A DNA stretch of 64,000 nt from RFPW01 sp040401595 (GCA_040401595.1 JBBAOE010000001.1:184791-248790), one strand, 5' to 3'. Counted from the first letter of the stretch, positions 1 through 10,500 are shown. The notes: a model not told the origin generated them from the sequence alone. Made by a program: numbers and translations.

Positions 1-310
1 TCAATTCGCGCTCACCTTTGGAGAGACCGCCGGGTCGGTCCATCAGGGCATCGTGATACGCAAAGAAAGCACGAAATTCAGCCGGGCGGCGCGCGAGCTT
101 CAGGAATACGTTCGGTACGAAGCCGGCTTTTTCCTGAACCGCCAGAATGCGCTCACGCAGATCCCCGGGTAAGGACTCAAGGTCGGCCACCAGGGGAAAC
201 CGTTCGGTCGGGGCGCCAGGATCGGTCACTATCGGCACACCCTTCAGCGTCAGGTCTGCTGTTGAAGCCGTGTTGACTTCGGGAGAGTTGCCTGGAGCGG
301 ATGTCGTCAT
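1..310 (-). CDS. AhpD-like / peroxidase-related protein, N-terminal part (runs off window)
   Basis: An open frame starts at ATG 310 and continues without a stop through position 1, so only about 103 residues are visible. After a variable N-terminus come the phrases VQEKAGFVPNVFLKLARRP and FFAYHDALM, typical of the start of carboxymuconolactone decarboxylase / AhpD-fold 'peroxidase-related' proteins. The redox CxxC motif of that family would lie beyond the window edge, so activity cannot be judged. The start overlaps the stop of the upstream glycosyltransferase as ATGA, which suggests translational coupling. The family call is fairly secure. A link to glycan synthesis is not implied by the fold and may be only operon packing. 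Confidence 0.7.
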   Translation of the reverse strand, partial: MTTSAPGNSPEVNTASTADLTLKGVPIVTDPGAPTERFPLVADLESLPGDLRERILAVQEKAGFVPNVFLKLARRPAEFRAFFAYHDALMDRPGGLSKGEREL

Positions 311-1098
311 GATTGGGATCCCGATGATCGATGGGGCCGGTTCAAGGTGGACTCGAAGGCCGGGTCTTCTGCGAGACGATAGCGTAACCAGGTGGCATAG
401 GCGTTGGTTGTCGCAATGGCCAAGCCGGTCGAACCATCCAACCAGCCAAACCGCAGAATATAGCCACGCACGAATCCACCCCCAGCGTGCCAGATGGCGG
501 ACCAGCGCCCACCGCGGCCGCGCTGGCGCAGACGCTCGGCGCCCAGACGAGCATAGCGTAAAGCTTTTTCAGTGCCATCGGCGGGCGTATCGACCGTGTC
601 ATGCCAGAGCCATCCCACAAGCCGCCCCTGAGTCCCGTTGCACAGAACCCGCTCGTGAACCACATCGTCGCTGAACCGGGCGCTCCCGCGTCTAAACAAT
701 CGCAACACCCGATCACGACGCCAGTCGCCGAACCGAACCGTACGCCCGCACCAGCGCGATCGACGCTCCATCCACCAGGCCACCGGTGCGTCTGGATCAT
801 CGCGGCGGATGGCAGCACTGATCGCGCTGGCTAGTTCCGCGGTGACCAGTTCATCCGCATCAATCGACAAGACCCAGTCGCCCCGAGCCAGCGCCAGGAC
901 CCGATTCTTCTGCGGGCCAAAGCCTGGCCAGTCCAGGCTCTGTTCCACCCGGGCGCCGGCCGCCCTCGCATGTTCGACCGTCCCATCGATGCTGCCCGAA
1001 TCCAGAACGATGATCTCGTCCGCGAAAGCGACCGAGGCGATCACCCGACCGATACGATGGACCTCGTCGCGGGTGATAATGATGACCGAGAGCCGCAT
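307..1098 (-). CDS. Family 2 glycosyltransferase, WaaE/KdtX-like (LPS core)
   Basis: A 263-residue cytoplasmic-face GT2 enzyme. It has the GT-A opening SVIIITRDE, the nucleotide-binding DSGSIDGT (residues 33-40) and the metal-binding DADE (80-83). The following WWMERRSRWCGRTVRFGDW segment and a C-terminal amphipathic GYILRFGWLDG region are typical of the WaaE/KdtX group, which adds a glucose-like sugar to the inner LPS core. ATG 1098 is preceded by AAAAGG. The gene is divergent from ugd and overlaps the downstream AhpD-like start by 4 bp. Sugar donor and acceptor are inferred from family likeness only. Other GT2 roles in surface glycan synthesis remain possible. Confidence 0.8.
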   Translation of the reverse strand: MRLSVIIITRDEVHRIGRVIASVAFADEIIVLDSGSIDGTVEHARAAGARVEQSLDWPGFGPQKNRVLALARGDWVLSIDADELVTAELASAISAAIRRDDPDAPVAWWMERRSRWCGRTVRFGDWRRDRVLRLFRRGSARFSDDVVHERVLCNGTQGRLVGWLWHDTVDTPADGTEKALRYARLGAERLRQRGRGGRWSAIWHAGGGFVRGYILRFGWLDGSTGLAIATTNAYATWLRYRLAEDPAFESTLNRPHRSSGSQS

Positions 1099-1262
1099 GG
1101 ACCTTTTGCTCGAACCCGAATAAACATGGGGGGACGCCTGGCCAGCCCTGAACGCCGACGCGGTATCATCCCGACGCCTTCATTTTGCCATTTCAACCCG
1201 CTTCGGTCGCGCGGATGACGCGCGATTGACGCTGCAATCGGCACCTCTAGCGGATTACGACG

Positions 1263-2594
1263 ATGCGATTAACTGTTTTTGGCGCTGGCTATGTTGGACT
1301 GGTGACTGGAGCCTGTTTCGCCGACATGGGCAACCACGTCACCTTGGTCGATGTGGATGCGAGCCGCATCCAGGGGCTTCGGGCGGGGCGGATTCCGATC
1401 TATGAGCCCGGTCTGGACGCCATCATTCATCGTTCGACGGCTGATGGACGGATGCAGTTCACCACCGATGCAGCGCCGGCGGTCGCTTCGGCTGAAGTGA
1501 TCTTCATCGCTGTCGGCACCCCCCCCTCCGAAGATGGTTCTGCCGACCTGAAGCATGTACTTGCGGTCGCCAGAACGATTGGCCAACACCTGGCCGAACC
1601 GACCATCGTCGTGGATAAAAGTACCGTTCCGGTTGGTACCGCCGACCGGGTCCGCGAAACGATTGCGGCCCAACTGGCTGCCCGCAAGCTCGATATCGCC
1701 TTTTCGGTCGCGTCGAATCCGGAATTCCTCAAGGAAGGCGCCGCCATCGACGATTTCATGCGGCCCGACCGGATCGTCGTCGGCTGCGAGGACGCCAGCG
1801 CCATCGCTGCGCTGAAGTCGCTCTATGCGCCGTTCTCGCGCAACCACGAAAAACTAATTGTGATGGGCACCCGTTCAGCGGAGCTCACCAAATACGCCGC
1901 CAACGCCATGCTCGCCGTCCGTATTTCATTCATGAATGAAATGGCTCGATTGGCCGAATGCCTCGGCGGCGATATCGAGGAAGTGCGCCGAGGGATCGGC
2001 TCGGACCCACGGATCGGGCCAGGATTTCTCTACGCTGGGGCTGGATTTGGCGGCTCCTGCTTTCCAAAGGATCTGCAGGCGTTGCGCAAAATGGGACAGG
2101 ACAATGCATCCGGCCTTGAAGTCGTCGACGCTGCGTACCGTGCCAACGAAGTCCAGAAGCAGATTCTGTACGACAAGGCCGTGGCGCGCTTTGGTCTCAA
2201 GGGACTCGAAGGCAAACGATTCGCGGTCTGGGGTCTCGCCTTCAAACCCGATACGGATGACATGCGGGAAGCCCCCAGCAAGGTTCTGATCGATGCACTG
2301 CTGGATGCCGGCGCGACGGTACGCGCCTTTGACCCCGAGGCGCATGAGACCGCCGAAGCAGCCTTTGGGGCAAGGCCAGGCCTCGAACTGGTGAACGAGC
2401 CCTACAAGGCCCTCGACGGGGCCAGCGCCCTGTTTGTCGTGACGGAATGGCGCCAGTTCCGGAGCCCGGACTTTGACCGTATCCGCACCCTGCTGGCGCA
2501 ACCGATCGTCTTTGACGGGCGCAACCTCTACCAGCCGCAAACCTTGGCATCCAAGGGCCTGGAGCATCACAGCATCGGACGCCGCTCGGTCTAA
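1263..2594 (+). CDS. ugd: UDP-glucose 6-dehydrogenase
   Basis: A 443-residue enzyme oxidising UDP-glucose to UDP-glucuronate with two NAD+. The Rossmann motif GAGYVG is at residues 7-12. The substrate-loop NPEFLKEG is at 152-159, and the catalytic cysteine is Cys266 in GFGGSCFPKD. Length is normal for the UDP-glucose/GDP-mannose dehydrogenase family, with all three domains present. It begins at ATG 1263 and is followed after 2 bp by a GTG-started glycosyltransferase, so the two are probably co-transcribed. UDP-glucuronate would feed LPS or exopolysaccharide synthesis by the neighbouring glycosyltransferases. Confidence 0.95.
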   Translation: MRLTVFGAGYVGLVTGACFADMGNHVTLVDVDASRIQGLRAGRIPIYEPGLDAIIHRSTADGRMQFTTDAAPAVASAEVIFIAVGTPPSEDGSADLKHVLAVARTIGQHLAEPTIVVDKSTVPVGTADRVRETIAAQLAARKLDIAFSVASNPEFLKEGAAIDDFMRPDRIVVGCEDASAIAALKSLYAPFSRNHEKLIVMGTRSAELTKYAANAMLAVRISFMNEMARLAECLGGDIEEVRRGIGSDPRIGPGFLYAGAGFGGSCFPKDLQALRKMGQDNASGLEVVDAAYRANEVQKQILYDKAVARFGLKGLEGKRFAVWGLAFKPDTDDMREAPSKVLIDALLDAGATVRAFDPEAHETAEAAFGARPGLELVNEPYKALDGASALFVVTEWRQFRSPDFDRIRTLLAQPIVFDGRNLYQPQTLASKGLEHHSIGRRSV

Positions 2595-2596
2595 CC

Positions 2597-3490
2597 GTGA
2601 AATCGCGTCCGTGGGAGCGTGACATCACGCCCGTTCTGGTTGCTTATAACAGCGCAGACATCTTCCCATGGTCGCTTCCCGCGCTTGCGTCCTGCGAACA
2701 TCTGATTGTGGTTGACAACAACAGTCGGGACCCCACGCAGGAAGTCGTTCGCCAACTCGTGGCTCACGCCACGGTGATTCCGGCGGGGCAAAACCTGGGG
2801 TTTGGTCGCGCGAACAATCTGGCACTGGCAGCCGTTCAAACGCCCTTCGCGCTCCTCATCAACCCGGATGCGCAACTGCGGGCAGGTGCGCTCGAAGCAC
2901 TTTGGCATGCGGCCCAGCGCTACCCGGATGCCGCCATTCTCGCGCCGGTGATCTTTGATTCGCAGGGGGTTCAGGGCGCCTCATTTCACGCCGGTACCGA
3001 AGTATCCGCCCGCCAGACTCCGATCGTTCCGGATGGGGAACTGTGCGTCAATTTTGTTTCCGGTGCGGTCATGATGCTCAATCTCAGCAACATGAAAAGC
3101 ATCGGTTTTTTCGACCCTTGGTATTTTCTGTATGGTGAAGACGACGATCTGTGCATCCGCATACGAAAAGCCGGCGGGTCCATCATTGTCGTCAACAACG
3201 CCTTTGCCGAACACCACACCCGCGAATCCAGCACACCCTCGTTGAGAACGACCTTCCGCCGCGCCTACTGCATGACGCTGTCCAAGTTTTATATCACTCG
3301 AAAATATCAGGGATCGTTTCGTTGTTTTCGAATGATGATGAGAATTGGGATTGGCAGCCTGCTTGCGCTACCGATTCATCTGATCCTCATGCGCAGCGAA
3401 AGAGCCATACGCATGAGCGGCAGAATTTCTGCCACCCTCATGGCCTGGCATCGAATGAACGCAACCCACTGCTTTGAACCCTTGAACTGA
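2597..3490 (+). CDS. Family 2 glycosyltransferase (rhamnosyltransferase-like)
   Basis: A 297-residue protein starting at GTG 2597, two bases after the ugd stop. It has the N-terminal GT-A fold with VVDNNSRDPT and LLINPDAQLR (metal/nucleotide site). The GFFDPWYFLYGEDDDLCIR signature is typical of rhamnosyltransferase-like GT2 enzymes. The C-terminal 60 residues are basic with a hydrophobic stretch (GIGSLLALPIHLILM) that may associate with the inner membrane. No good Shine-Dalgarno precedes the GTG, so translation may be coupled to ugd. Sugar specificity cannot be read from sequence. Confidence 0.85.
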   Translation: MKSRPWERDITPVLVAYNSADIFPWSLPALASCEHLIVVDNNSRDPTQEVVRQLVAHATVIPAGQNLGFGRANNLALAAVQTPFALLINPDAQLRAGALEALWHAAQRYPDAAILAPVIFDSQGVQGASFHAGTEVSARQTPIVPDGELCVNFVSGAVMMLNLSNMKSIGFFDPWYFLYGEDDDLCIRIRKAGGSIIVVNNAFAEHHTRESSTPSLRTTFRRAYCMTLSKFYITRKYQGSFRCFRMMMRIGIGSLLALPIHLILMRSERAIRMSGRISATLMAWHRMNATHCFEPLN

Positions 3491-3514
3491 CCCGGTCCCG
3501 AAGGCACCGGGTCA
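3488..3514. other. Perfect 9-bp inverted repeat at a gene end
   Basis: TGACCCGGT and ACCGGGTCA flank a 9-nt loop. The left arm begins with the TGA stop codon of the preceding glycosyltransferase. No T-tract follows, so this is not a standard intrinsic terminator. It may stabilise the mRNA 3' end or act as a weak pause. The rest of the 137-bp spacer to the next gene shows no clear promoter. Confidence 0.4.
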
Positions 3515-3627
3515 CCATCGAGTGGATCGGGCAACATACGATGGGAGGTGGCCGATGGTGCGCCACTCGCATGCGGTCGACCGTCCCGCACATCGGATTC
3601 GCGCGCACGGTTGAACGGAAGTGACCC

Positions 3628-5787
3628 ATGACCACAGAAAATCCTTCAAAAAAAATAGCGCTGTTTAGCCATTCCGCGCATTTTGGCGGGGCCGAGACTG
3701 CCCTTCTGAACTTGGTGAAACTGATCAAGGCAGCGGGCCATGAGCCGATCGTGTTCTTGCCGAAGGTCAAGAAGGGGGAGTTGGTCGACCCGCTCCGGGG
3801 ATTGGGGGTAACGATTGATTTCTTCGATCGTCAATCGATTTACGGCAATACGTCCGCAGCCTTACTGGACTTGTCGAGCAAAACATTTGCTGCGATCGAG
3901 GGTGCCCTCCGATCGCATGCTTGCGATCTGGTGATCTCAAATTCGTCGAGCTTTCTGGAGGGAGCTCTGGCAGCGGCAAAATCAGGACTGCCCCACATCT
4001 GGTCGATCCATGAGGTGCAGGAAAAAAACCCCGAGCAGCCCCAAGGCGGGCTTGCCGAGGGGGCTTTTGCAAGGTGGTTTGGGGCGTTATCGGATCATCT
4101 GATTTTTTGCAGCGCAAGCACCCGTGACGCTCACGAGTTTTCCCTGGCAACAAAACCCGACAGCACGGTGCTCGCGCCATTCCTGGAACCGCCGACCAGC
4201 CGGGATGGCGCCCCCGCACGGCGTGCCCATCAGAACGGACGGGTGAACCTCATGTTCATCGGTGCGCCCACCGACCGCAAAAATCCGGTATTCGCCATTG
4301 AGGTGACCGCTGCATTGCGGGCCAGAGGCCAGGATGTGCATCTGAATTTTTTGGGCGGCCGGCGCGACCAGACCGGTCTGGTGGAAGGTCTATTGAAACG
4401 CAGAGGTCTCAAGCCCTATGTGCACTTTCTGGGAAAAGTCGCTGACCCTTACCGATATTTTTCAGGCAGGGCCATCAATTTCATTTGCGCCCGGTCCGAG
4501 CCGTTTGGATTGACGGTGCCAGAGGCTTTGAGCCGCGGCATCCCGGTCATTGCCCCTGACTTTGATGGCCCGAGTGAGACCTTGGATGCCATTTCCCAGT
4601 TTGACCTGGACGATACCGATCAATGTGTGCGTTTGATCGAGCGAATCATCGACCAGTACGATCAGACATCGAAAGCGGCGCGGGAAAATTACGAACGTTG
4701 GCAATATCGCTTTACGCTCGAATACCAGACTTCGCTGATGAGTCGGGCGATTGCTTGCGCGGTCAAGGACTACAAGCCGAAAGTACTACCGTTCGAGCTG
4801 ACATCCCAGGCGCTGCAGAACAGTTTGAACCCAGCTGTGCTGGCCCTCGACAGTGTGATCGACAGTATCGCCATGGCCACGGGCAAGTCACCAGAATGGG
4901 TTGCCTCACAAGTTTCGGAAGAGCAGCGTATTGCCGGAAGCGTTGTCGGAGCAGACATGAAAACCTTCGATGTGGTGCCGTACCATCCATCGAAACAAAT
5001 GGATGACCTATACCGCTCCGGTATCGGTTTCGCCCTGGAGCTGGCTGCTAACTACAATGACTCGGCCCGATTGCAGATGGCGGCATTTATTCTGTTGCGA
5101 CTCTGCACCGAACGCACGCGCCTGGGACACAACTTGAAAATCCTGGCCGTGGGCGATGGCATCGGATCGGATTCCATTCGCCTGGCGGGCGCCGGGTTTG
5201 ATGTCGACTATATGGACTACGAGGCGTCGGTGACGTCAATGGTAGCGTTAGAGAATTTTAAAAAATTCAGAAGCAGTGGCGTCTCGAACCTAGGAAAATT
5301 ACGGACTCTGAATCGAGACGAAATTGAAAGCGGCCGCTACGATGCCGTGATTTCCTTGGAGGTCATTGAACATGTTGAAAAACCCCAAGCATTTCTGGAC
5401 TTCCTGAACGAGCAATTGAAACCCGAAAGCCTGCTATTTCTGTCTGAATGCTTTTCGGGAATCAAGCCCTATTGGCAAACTCACCTGCTGAGCAATGAGC
5501 GGCTCTCGGGGTTGATCCCTCTAATGGCAGCCCAAAGCGGTTTTGCATTTGAAGGCTTCAATCAACAACCGCTCTGCAAGCCATTTGTGTTCAAGAAGTC
5601 AGCGCGCCCTCCGGTCACTCTGATCACATCCGCGTTGACGGACGATTCGGTGATGGCGCTTCTGGTGCAGGAGCAAGCGAGACTGATCAAGCCGAGGATG
5701 CGCAAGTCCGACCAACTGGCCTATCTTTTCAAGCGCTTAATGATCAATATTCGCGGTTATCTCGCCCGCCGCCAGCTTGTCGTTTGA
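3628..5787 (+). CDS. Two-domain protein: GT4 glycosyltransferase fused to SAM-dependent methyltransferase
   Basis: A 719-residue protein. Residues 1-370 form a GT4 (GT-B) glycosyltransferase, with FGGAETALLNLV near the N-terminus and SEPFGLTVPEALSRGIPVIA at 290-309 carrying the donor-binding E-x7-E. A linker (about 371-490) leads to a class I methyltransferase domain. Its SAM motif is AVGDGIGSDS (507-516), the acidic strand end is DVDYMDYE, and VISLEVIEHVEKP (575-587) is the post-I motif seen in UbiG/Methyltransf_11 domains. About 70 further residues follow. ATG 3628 has a GGAAG site. The last 51 bp overlap the convergent msbA end. Inference: it adds a sugar and O-methylates a glycan, perhaps the same residue. 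Substrate is unknown. Confidence 0.85.
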   Translation: MTTENPSKKIALFSHSAHFGGAETALLNLVKLIKAAGHEPIVFLPKVKKGELVDPLRGLGVTIDFFDRQSIYGNTSAALLDLSSKTFAAIEGALRSHACDLVISNSSSFLEGALAAAKSGLPHIWSIHEVQEKNPEQPQGGLAEGAFARWFGALSDHLIFCSASTRDAHEFSLATKPDSTVLAPFLEPPTSRDGAPARRAHQNGRVNLMFIGAPTDRKNPVFAIEVTAALRARGQDVHLNFLGGRRDQTGLVEGLLKRRGLKPYVHFLGKVADPYRYFSGRAINFICARSEPFGLTVPEALSRGIPVIAPDFDGPSETLDAISQFDLDDTDQCVRLIERIIDQYDQTSKAARENYERWQYRFTLEYQTSLMSRAIACAVKDYKPKVLPFELTSQALQNSLNPAVLALDSVIDSIAMATGKSPEWVASQVSEEQRIAGSVVGADMKTFDVVPYHPSKQMDDLYRSGIGFALELAANYNDSARLQMAAFILLRLCTERTRLGHNLKILAVGDGIGSDSIRLAGAGFDVDYMDYEASVTSMVALENFKKFRSSGVSNLGKLRTLNRDEIESGRYDAVISLEVIEHVEKPQAFLDFLNEQLKPESLLFLSECFSGIKPYWQTHLLSNERLSGLIPLMAAQSGFAFEGFNQQPLCKPFVFKKSARPPVTLITSALTDDSVMALLVQEQARLIKPRMRKSDQLAYLFKRLMINIRGYLARRQLVV

Positions 5788-7542
5788 AGGGAGGGCCCCA
5801 CCCCCGTTGGTGGGCTCGGCACCGAGCCCTGAACGCTGCAACTGGGCATAGAAACCCTCTCTGGCTATCAACTCGCGATGGGTACCGATTTCCAGAATTC
5901 GCCCCTGATCCACCACCACGATGCGGTCAGCACGCTCAATGGTGGACAGACGGTGTGCGATGACCAACACCGTGCGGCCCTCCATCGATCGCATCAGTGC
6001 CTGCTGAACGAGTCGTTCGGTCTCGTTATCTAACGCTGATGTGGCCTCATCGAGCAAGAGTACCGGTGCATCTTTGAGCAAGGCCCGCGCGATCGCCAGA
6101 CGTTGGCGCTGGCCGCCCGAAAGCGACTGCCCGCGTTCCCCCACCAGAGCGTCCAGGCCTTTCGGCAGACTGCGCACATACTCGGCCAGAGCAGCCGATT
6201 CGAGCGCGGCCCACAGTTCGGCATCCTGCACCGGCTGGTCCCGACCAAACGCGACATTGGCCCGGATGGTGTCATCGAACACCATCACATCCTGACTTAC
6301 CAGAGCGATCTGCGACCGCAGCGATGCCAGCGTCCAGTCCCCAAGTGCGACCCCATCGAGTCGGATGACACCGCTCGAGGATTCGACGAAGCGCGGCAAC
6401 AGATTGAGCAGCGTCGTTTTGCCCCCGCCTGAGGTACCCACCAGGGCAATAATTTCGCCAGCGCGAATGTCCAGATCGATCCCTGCCAGGGCCTCGTGAT
6501 CCGACCCCGGATAACGCACCCGAACGGCTTCAAAGCTCAAAAAACCTTGTGCCCGTGCGATCGAATGCGTCCCGGTGTCGGGCTCGACCGGTCGGTCAAT
6601 CAATTCGAAGACCGCATCGGCGGCTGTCAGCCCACGCTGCAACAATCCACCAATGTCGGCCAACTGTTTCATGGGCGCCATCAGCATCAGCATCGCGGTG
6701 ATGAAGGAGACAAAGCTGCCGACCGAATTGCGATCGCCATCGGCCTGAACCAGCGCGATCGTGACCACGACCGAGACCGCCAGAGCGGCAGCCAGCTGGG
6801 TCACGGGCACCAGGCCCCCAGTGGCCACCTCCAGGCGCATCTCTGCCCGAAACATCCTTTCAGCCATCGCATTGAATCGCTTTTGCTGACGCAACTGCCC
6901 GCCGAAAGCCCGAATCGTCTGCCAACCCCGGGTTGTTTCTTCCACCAGACTGGTCAGTTCGCCCAGATTGTCGATCTGGCGGGCGACAATGGCTCGGACT
7001 CGGCTGGCAAAGAGTCGAACCGCCCCAGCGATCACTGGAATCAGAACGATGGCTATCAGCGTCAACCGCCAGTTGAGCCACATCAACCAACCCAGCAAGC
7101 CAGCGATGACGAGCACATTGCGTAAAACGACGGATAGGACCCGCGTCGCGGCAGCCGTCACGTGGTTGGGTTCGAGCGCGATCCGGGTGATCAGGGCTCC
7201 TGTTGACCCCATAGCAGAAAAGGGTAATTGCATCAGTCGCGCAAACATCTGGCGCTGCAATTCCCGCAAGACCTGCTGCCCGACCCAGTTCAGCACATAG
7301 TTGCCGGTAAAGGTTGCGGCCCCGCGAACCACGAAGATACCGATCACGCAGACCGGGACCATCCAGAGAGAAAAGGTCCGGGCGCCATCAAACCCATGAT
7401 CGAGCAACGGTTTCATGAGCGCCGGAAACACCGGCTCCGTTGCAGCGGCGAGAATCATGCAAAAAAAACCGAGTATCAGAGCGCTCACCCAGGGGCGGGT
7501 GTAGCGCAGCAGTCGGGTCCAGGTATCCAGCCCCGAAGTCAT
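5737..7542 (-). CDS. msbA: Lipid A export ABC transporter, fused permease/ATPase (MsbA)
   Basis: A 601-residue half-transporter in the inner membrane that flips lipid A-core. Six membrane helices occupy about residues 1-310. The ATPase domain carries Walker A GTSGGGKTT, the signature LSGGQRQRLAIARALL and Walker B VLLLDEATSAL. I place the start at ATG 7542, 10 bp after the dnaE stop, because it has a GGAG site at proper distance. An upstream in-frame start at 7578 would lie inside dnaE. The msbA-dnaE adjacency and the nearby glycosyltransferases fit a Burkholderiales LPS locus. The last 17 codons run into the convergent GT4-methyltransferase gene, an unusual tail beyond the conserved domain. 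Confidence 0.9.
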   Translation of the reverse strand: MTSGLDTWTRLLRYTRPWVSALILGFFCMILAAATEPVFPALMKPLLDHGFDGARTFSLWMVPVCVIGIFVVRGAATFTGNYVLNWVGQQVLRELQRQMFARLMQLPFSAMGSTGALITRIALEPNHVTAAATRVLSVVLRNVLVIAGLLGWLMWLNWRLTLIAIVLIPVIAGAVRLFASRVRAIVARQIDNLGELTSLVEETTRGWQTIRAFGGQLRQQKRFNAMAERMFRAEMRLEVATGGLVPVTQLAAALAVSVVVTIALVQADGDRNSVGSFVSFITAMLMLMAPMKQLADIGGLLQRGLTAADAVFELIDRPVEPDTGTHSIARAQGFLSFEAVRVRYPGSDHEALAGIDLDIRAGEIIALVGTSGGGKTTLLNLLPRFVESSSGVIRLDGVALGDWTLASLRSQIALVSQDVMVFDDTIRANVAFGRDQPVQDAELWAALESAALAEYVRSLPKGLDALVGERGQSLSGGQRQRLAIARALLKDAPVLLLDEATSALDNETERLVQQALMRSMEGRTVLVIAHRLSTIERADRIVVVDQGRILEIGTHRELIAREGFYAQLQRSGLGAEPTNGGGALPSNDKLAAGEITANIDH

Positions 7543-7552
7543 GAACACTCCT

Positions 7553-10500
7553 TCATTCGTAGAGAAGCGCCGCACCATCGGCGGTCAACCATTGGCGCAA
7601 CGCACCCAGAAGCGCCTCATCGGGCCGCACCCGCCAGGCCTCGCCCAGCAGGAGGCGGCAACGGGCGGTGGACGTGTGGTAGTCGATCTCAACCGGGCAA
7701 CCTGGAAGCTCCGCCTGCGGATCCTCCTGAAACGGCGCCAGCAGATCGCGCAGCCGGCCAGCATGGCTCTGCCCGTTCAGGCTGATGCGCAATCGACGGC
7801 CAAACTGCATCCGTGCTCCTGTCAGGTCGAGCACCCGGTCCGCAGTCACCCGCAGTCCACCGGCGTATTCGTCATTGCTCACCCGCCCCTGAACGAGCAG
7901 AAACTCATCCTCCCGCAACAGGGCTCGGTGCCGTTCATAGAGTTCGGCGAAGATGGAAACATCGATCTTGGCTGACCCATCGTCGAGCGTCACAACCAGC
8001 ATTTTGCCGCGCCGAGTCATCTGCGTACGCAGCCCCGCAATCGTGCCCGCCAACCACTGCGGTTCGCGCGCCGGTGCAATATCGACCAGGCGGCCGCGCA
8101 CCATCCACTTCACCTCGGCCCGGTACGCTTCGAACAGGTGTCCGCTGAAATAAAAACCCAGTGCCGCCTTCTCTTCCTGTAGGCGCTGGCGTTCAGTCCA
8201 GGGCGCAACCACCACCCATTGCCGGGGTTTGTCGAAGCTCGCATCGAACGACCCAAACAAGCTGTCCTGGCCGGCCTGTGCGTCACTCTGATCGGCACAA
8301 TCAATAGCATGCGGCAGCGTTGCCAGGAGTTGGGCGCGGTCGATGGCCAGAGTATCCAGAGCACCGGCCCGAATCAGTGCTTCAATGCAACGACGATTAC
8401 AGAGGCGCCGATCGACACGGGCGACCAGATCGAAAAGATCCTGGAAGGGCCCATCTTGCTCTCGGCGGGCAATCAGATGTTCGACCGCATGGGCGCCAAC
8501 GCCTTTGACACCTCCCAGACCATAGCGAATCGTGCGCGCTGGCGCACCATCACCACCCACGGGGACAAAGCGCCAGACTGAGGAATTGACATCCGGCCCG
8601 AGGACGATCAGCCGATTGTCGCGCGCATCGTTGACAAACAACATCACTTTGTCTGTGTCATCCATGTCGGATGACAAGGTGGCTGCCATGAACTCAGCGG
8701 GCCAGTGGGCCTTGAGCCATGCCGTGTGGTAGGTGACCACCGCGTAAGCGGCGGTGTGCGACTTGTTGAAGCCGTACTCGGCGAACATCGCCATCAGGTC
8801 GAAGAGCTTCTCGGCCAAGGCGGCGCCATAGCCCTTCTCTTGAGCGCCGGATAAGAAAGTACCTTTGTACTTGGCCATTTCCTCCGGCTTCTTTTTGCCC
8901 ATCGCCCGCCGCAGCAAATCCGCGCCACCGAGGGTGTAACCCCCGATGGTTTGGGAAATCTGCATGACCTGTTCCTGATAGACGATCACGCCATACGTGG
9001 GCTCAAGCGTCGCTTTGAGGTCAGGATGGAAAAAATCGATCGGCTGCTGCCCTTTCTTGCGCAGGATGAAGTCATCCACCATTCCCGAACCCAGCGGCCC
9101 AGGTCGGTAGAGCGCGAGGACCGCGATGATGTCTTCGAAGCGATCCGGCGCCAGCTTCTTCAGCAGCTTCTTCATACCGTCGCTTTCAAGCTGGAAGATC
9201 GCCGTCGTATTGGCATCTTTCAGGACCTGATACGCCCCGGGATCATTAAACGCAAGACGCGCCAGGTCCAACTGGTCACCCGGCGCAATCCCGGAACGGG
9301 CTTGTGCCGCACGCACGTAGCGCACCGCCAGATCCAGAATGGTGAGGTTACGCAGACCGAGGAAGTCAAACTTCACCAGACCGACGGCTTCGACATCGTC
9401 CTTGTCGTACTGACTGATCACAGCGTCGGTGCCGGGTGCCTTGTAGAGTGGGCAGAAATCGGTCAGACGCCCGGGCGCGATCAGTACGCCACCCGCATGC
9501 ATGCCGACGTTGCGTGTCAGGTCCTCCAGGGGCCCTGCGATTTCAAGCAGTCCGCGAACGTCATCTTCCTTTTCCTCGCGCTCGCGCAGCAGTGGCTCGG
9601 CCTCCCGGGCCTTGGCGAGCGAGAGCGGCTTGTTCTGCACGACGGGGATCAACTTCGACAGCTGATCACAAAAATTATAAGGAAGATCAAGCACTCGGCC
9701 GGCATCGCGGATGACGGCTTTCGAAGCCATCGTGCCGAAGGTCGCAATTTGACTGACGGCCTGCGCACCATACTTCTGACGCACATATTCGATCACTCGC
9801 CACCGCTTGTCCTGACAGAAATCAATATCAAAGTCGGGCATCGAGACCCGTTCTGGATTGAGAAACCGTTCAAACAGCAACGCATAGGGGATCGGGTCAA
9901 TATCCGTGACCCCCAACGCATAGGCGACCAGCGATCCTGCGCCAGATCCCCGTCCTGGCCCAACCGGGACATCGTTCTTTTTTGCCCAATTGATAAAGTC
10001 AGCAACGATCAGAAAATAGCCGCTGAAGCCCATCTGGACGATCGTGTTGCACTCGTAATCGATCCTGGCAGCGTAGTGGGCCCGCCTGGCCGTCCGCTCC
10101 GCCTCAGGCAAGCTACCGTGCGGATACAGAACGTCAAAACGCTGCTCCAACCCCTGATGCGACTGCGCCCGCAGCCAGTCGTCGAGCGTCCAGCCCTCTG
10201 GCACCGGAAAATCCGGTAGGCGCGCCTTACCCAGGCTCATGGTCAGGTGGCAGCGTCGCGCAATCTCAAGGGTGTTGGCGAGCGCCTGGGGCAGGTCGGC
10301 AAAGAGTTCCGACATATCGGCCTGAGAGCGAAACCACATCTGCTCCGTGAAACGCCGGATACGGCGAGGGTTTGCCAGCAGCTCGCCCTCGGCGATACAG
10401 ACGCGTGCCTCGTGGGCGGCATACTCGTCAGGCTGGAGGAACTGGACCGGGTGCGTCGCCACGACAGGCAAATTCAGTCGAGCCGCCAGCGCTGCGGCGA

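Noticed and set aside
7543..7578. Upstream start for MsbA (613 residues)
   Set aside because: It would begin inside dnaE and lacks a ribosome-binding site, whereas ATG 7542 has one and matches the family N-terminus.
8951..10219. Plus-strand open frame of 422 codons opposite dnaE
   Set aside because: Same reason: it lies fully within the well-conserved dnaE gene and its product has no recognisable motif.
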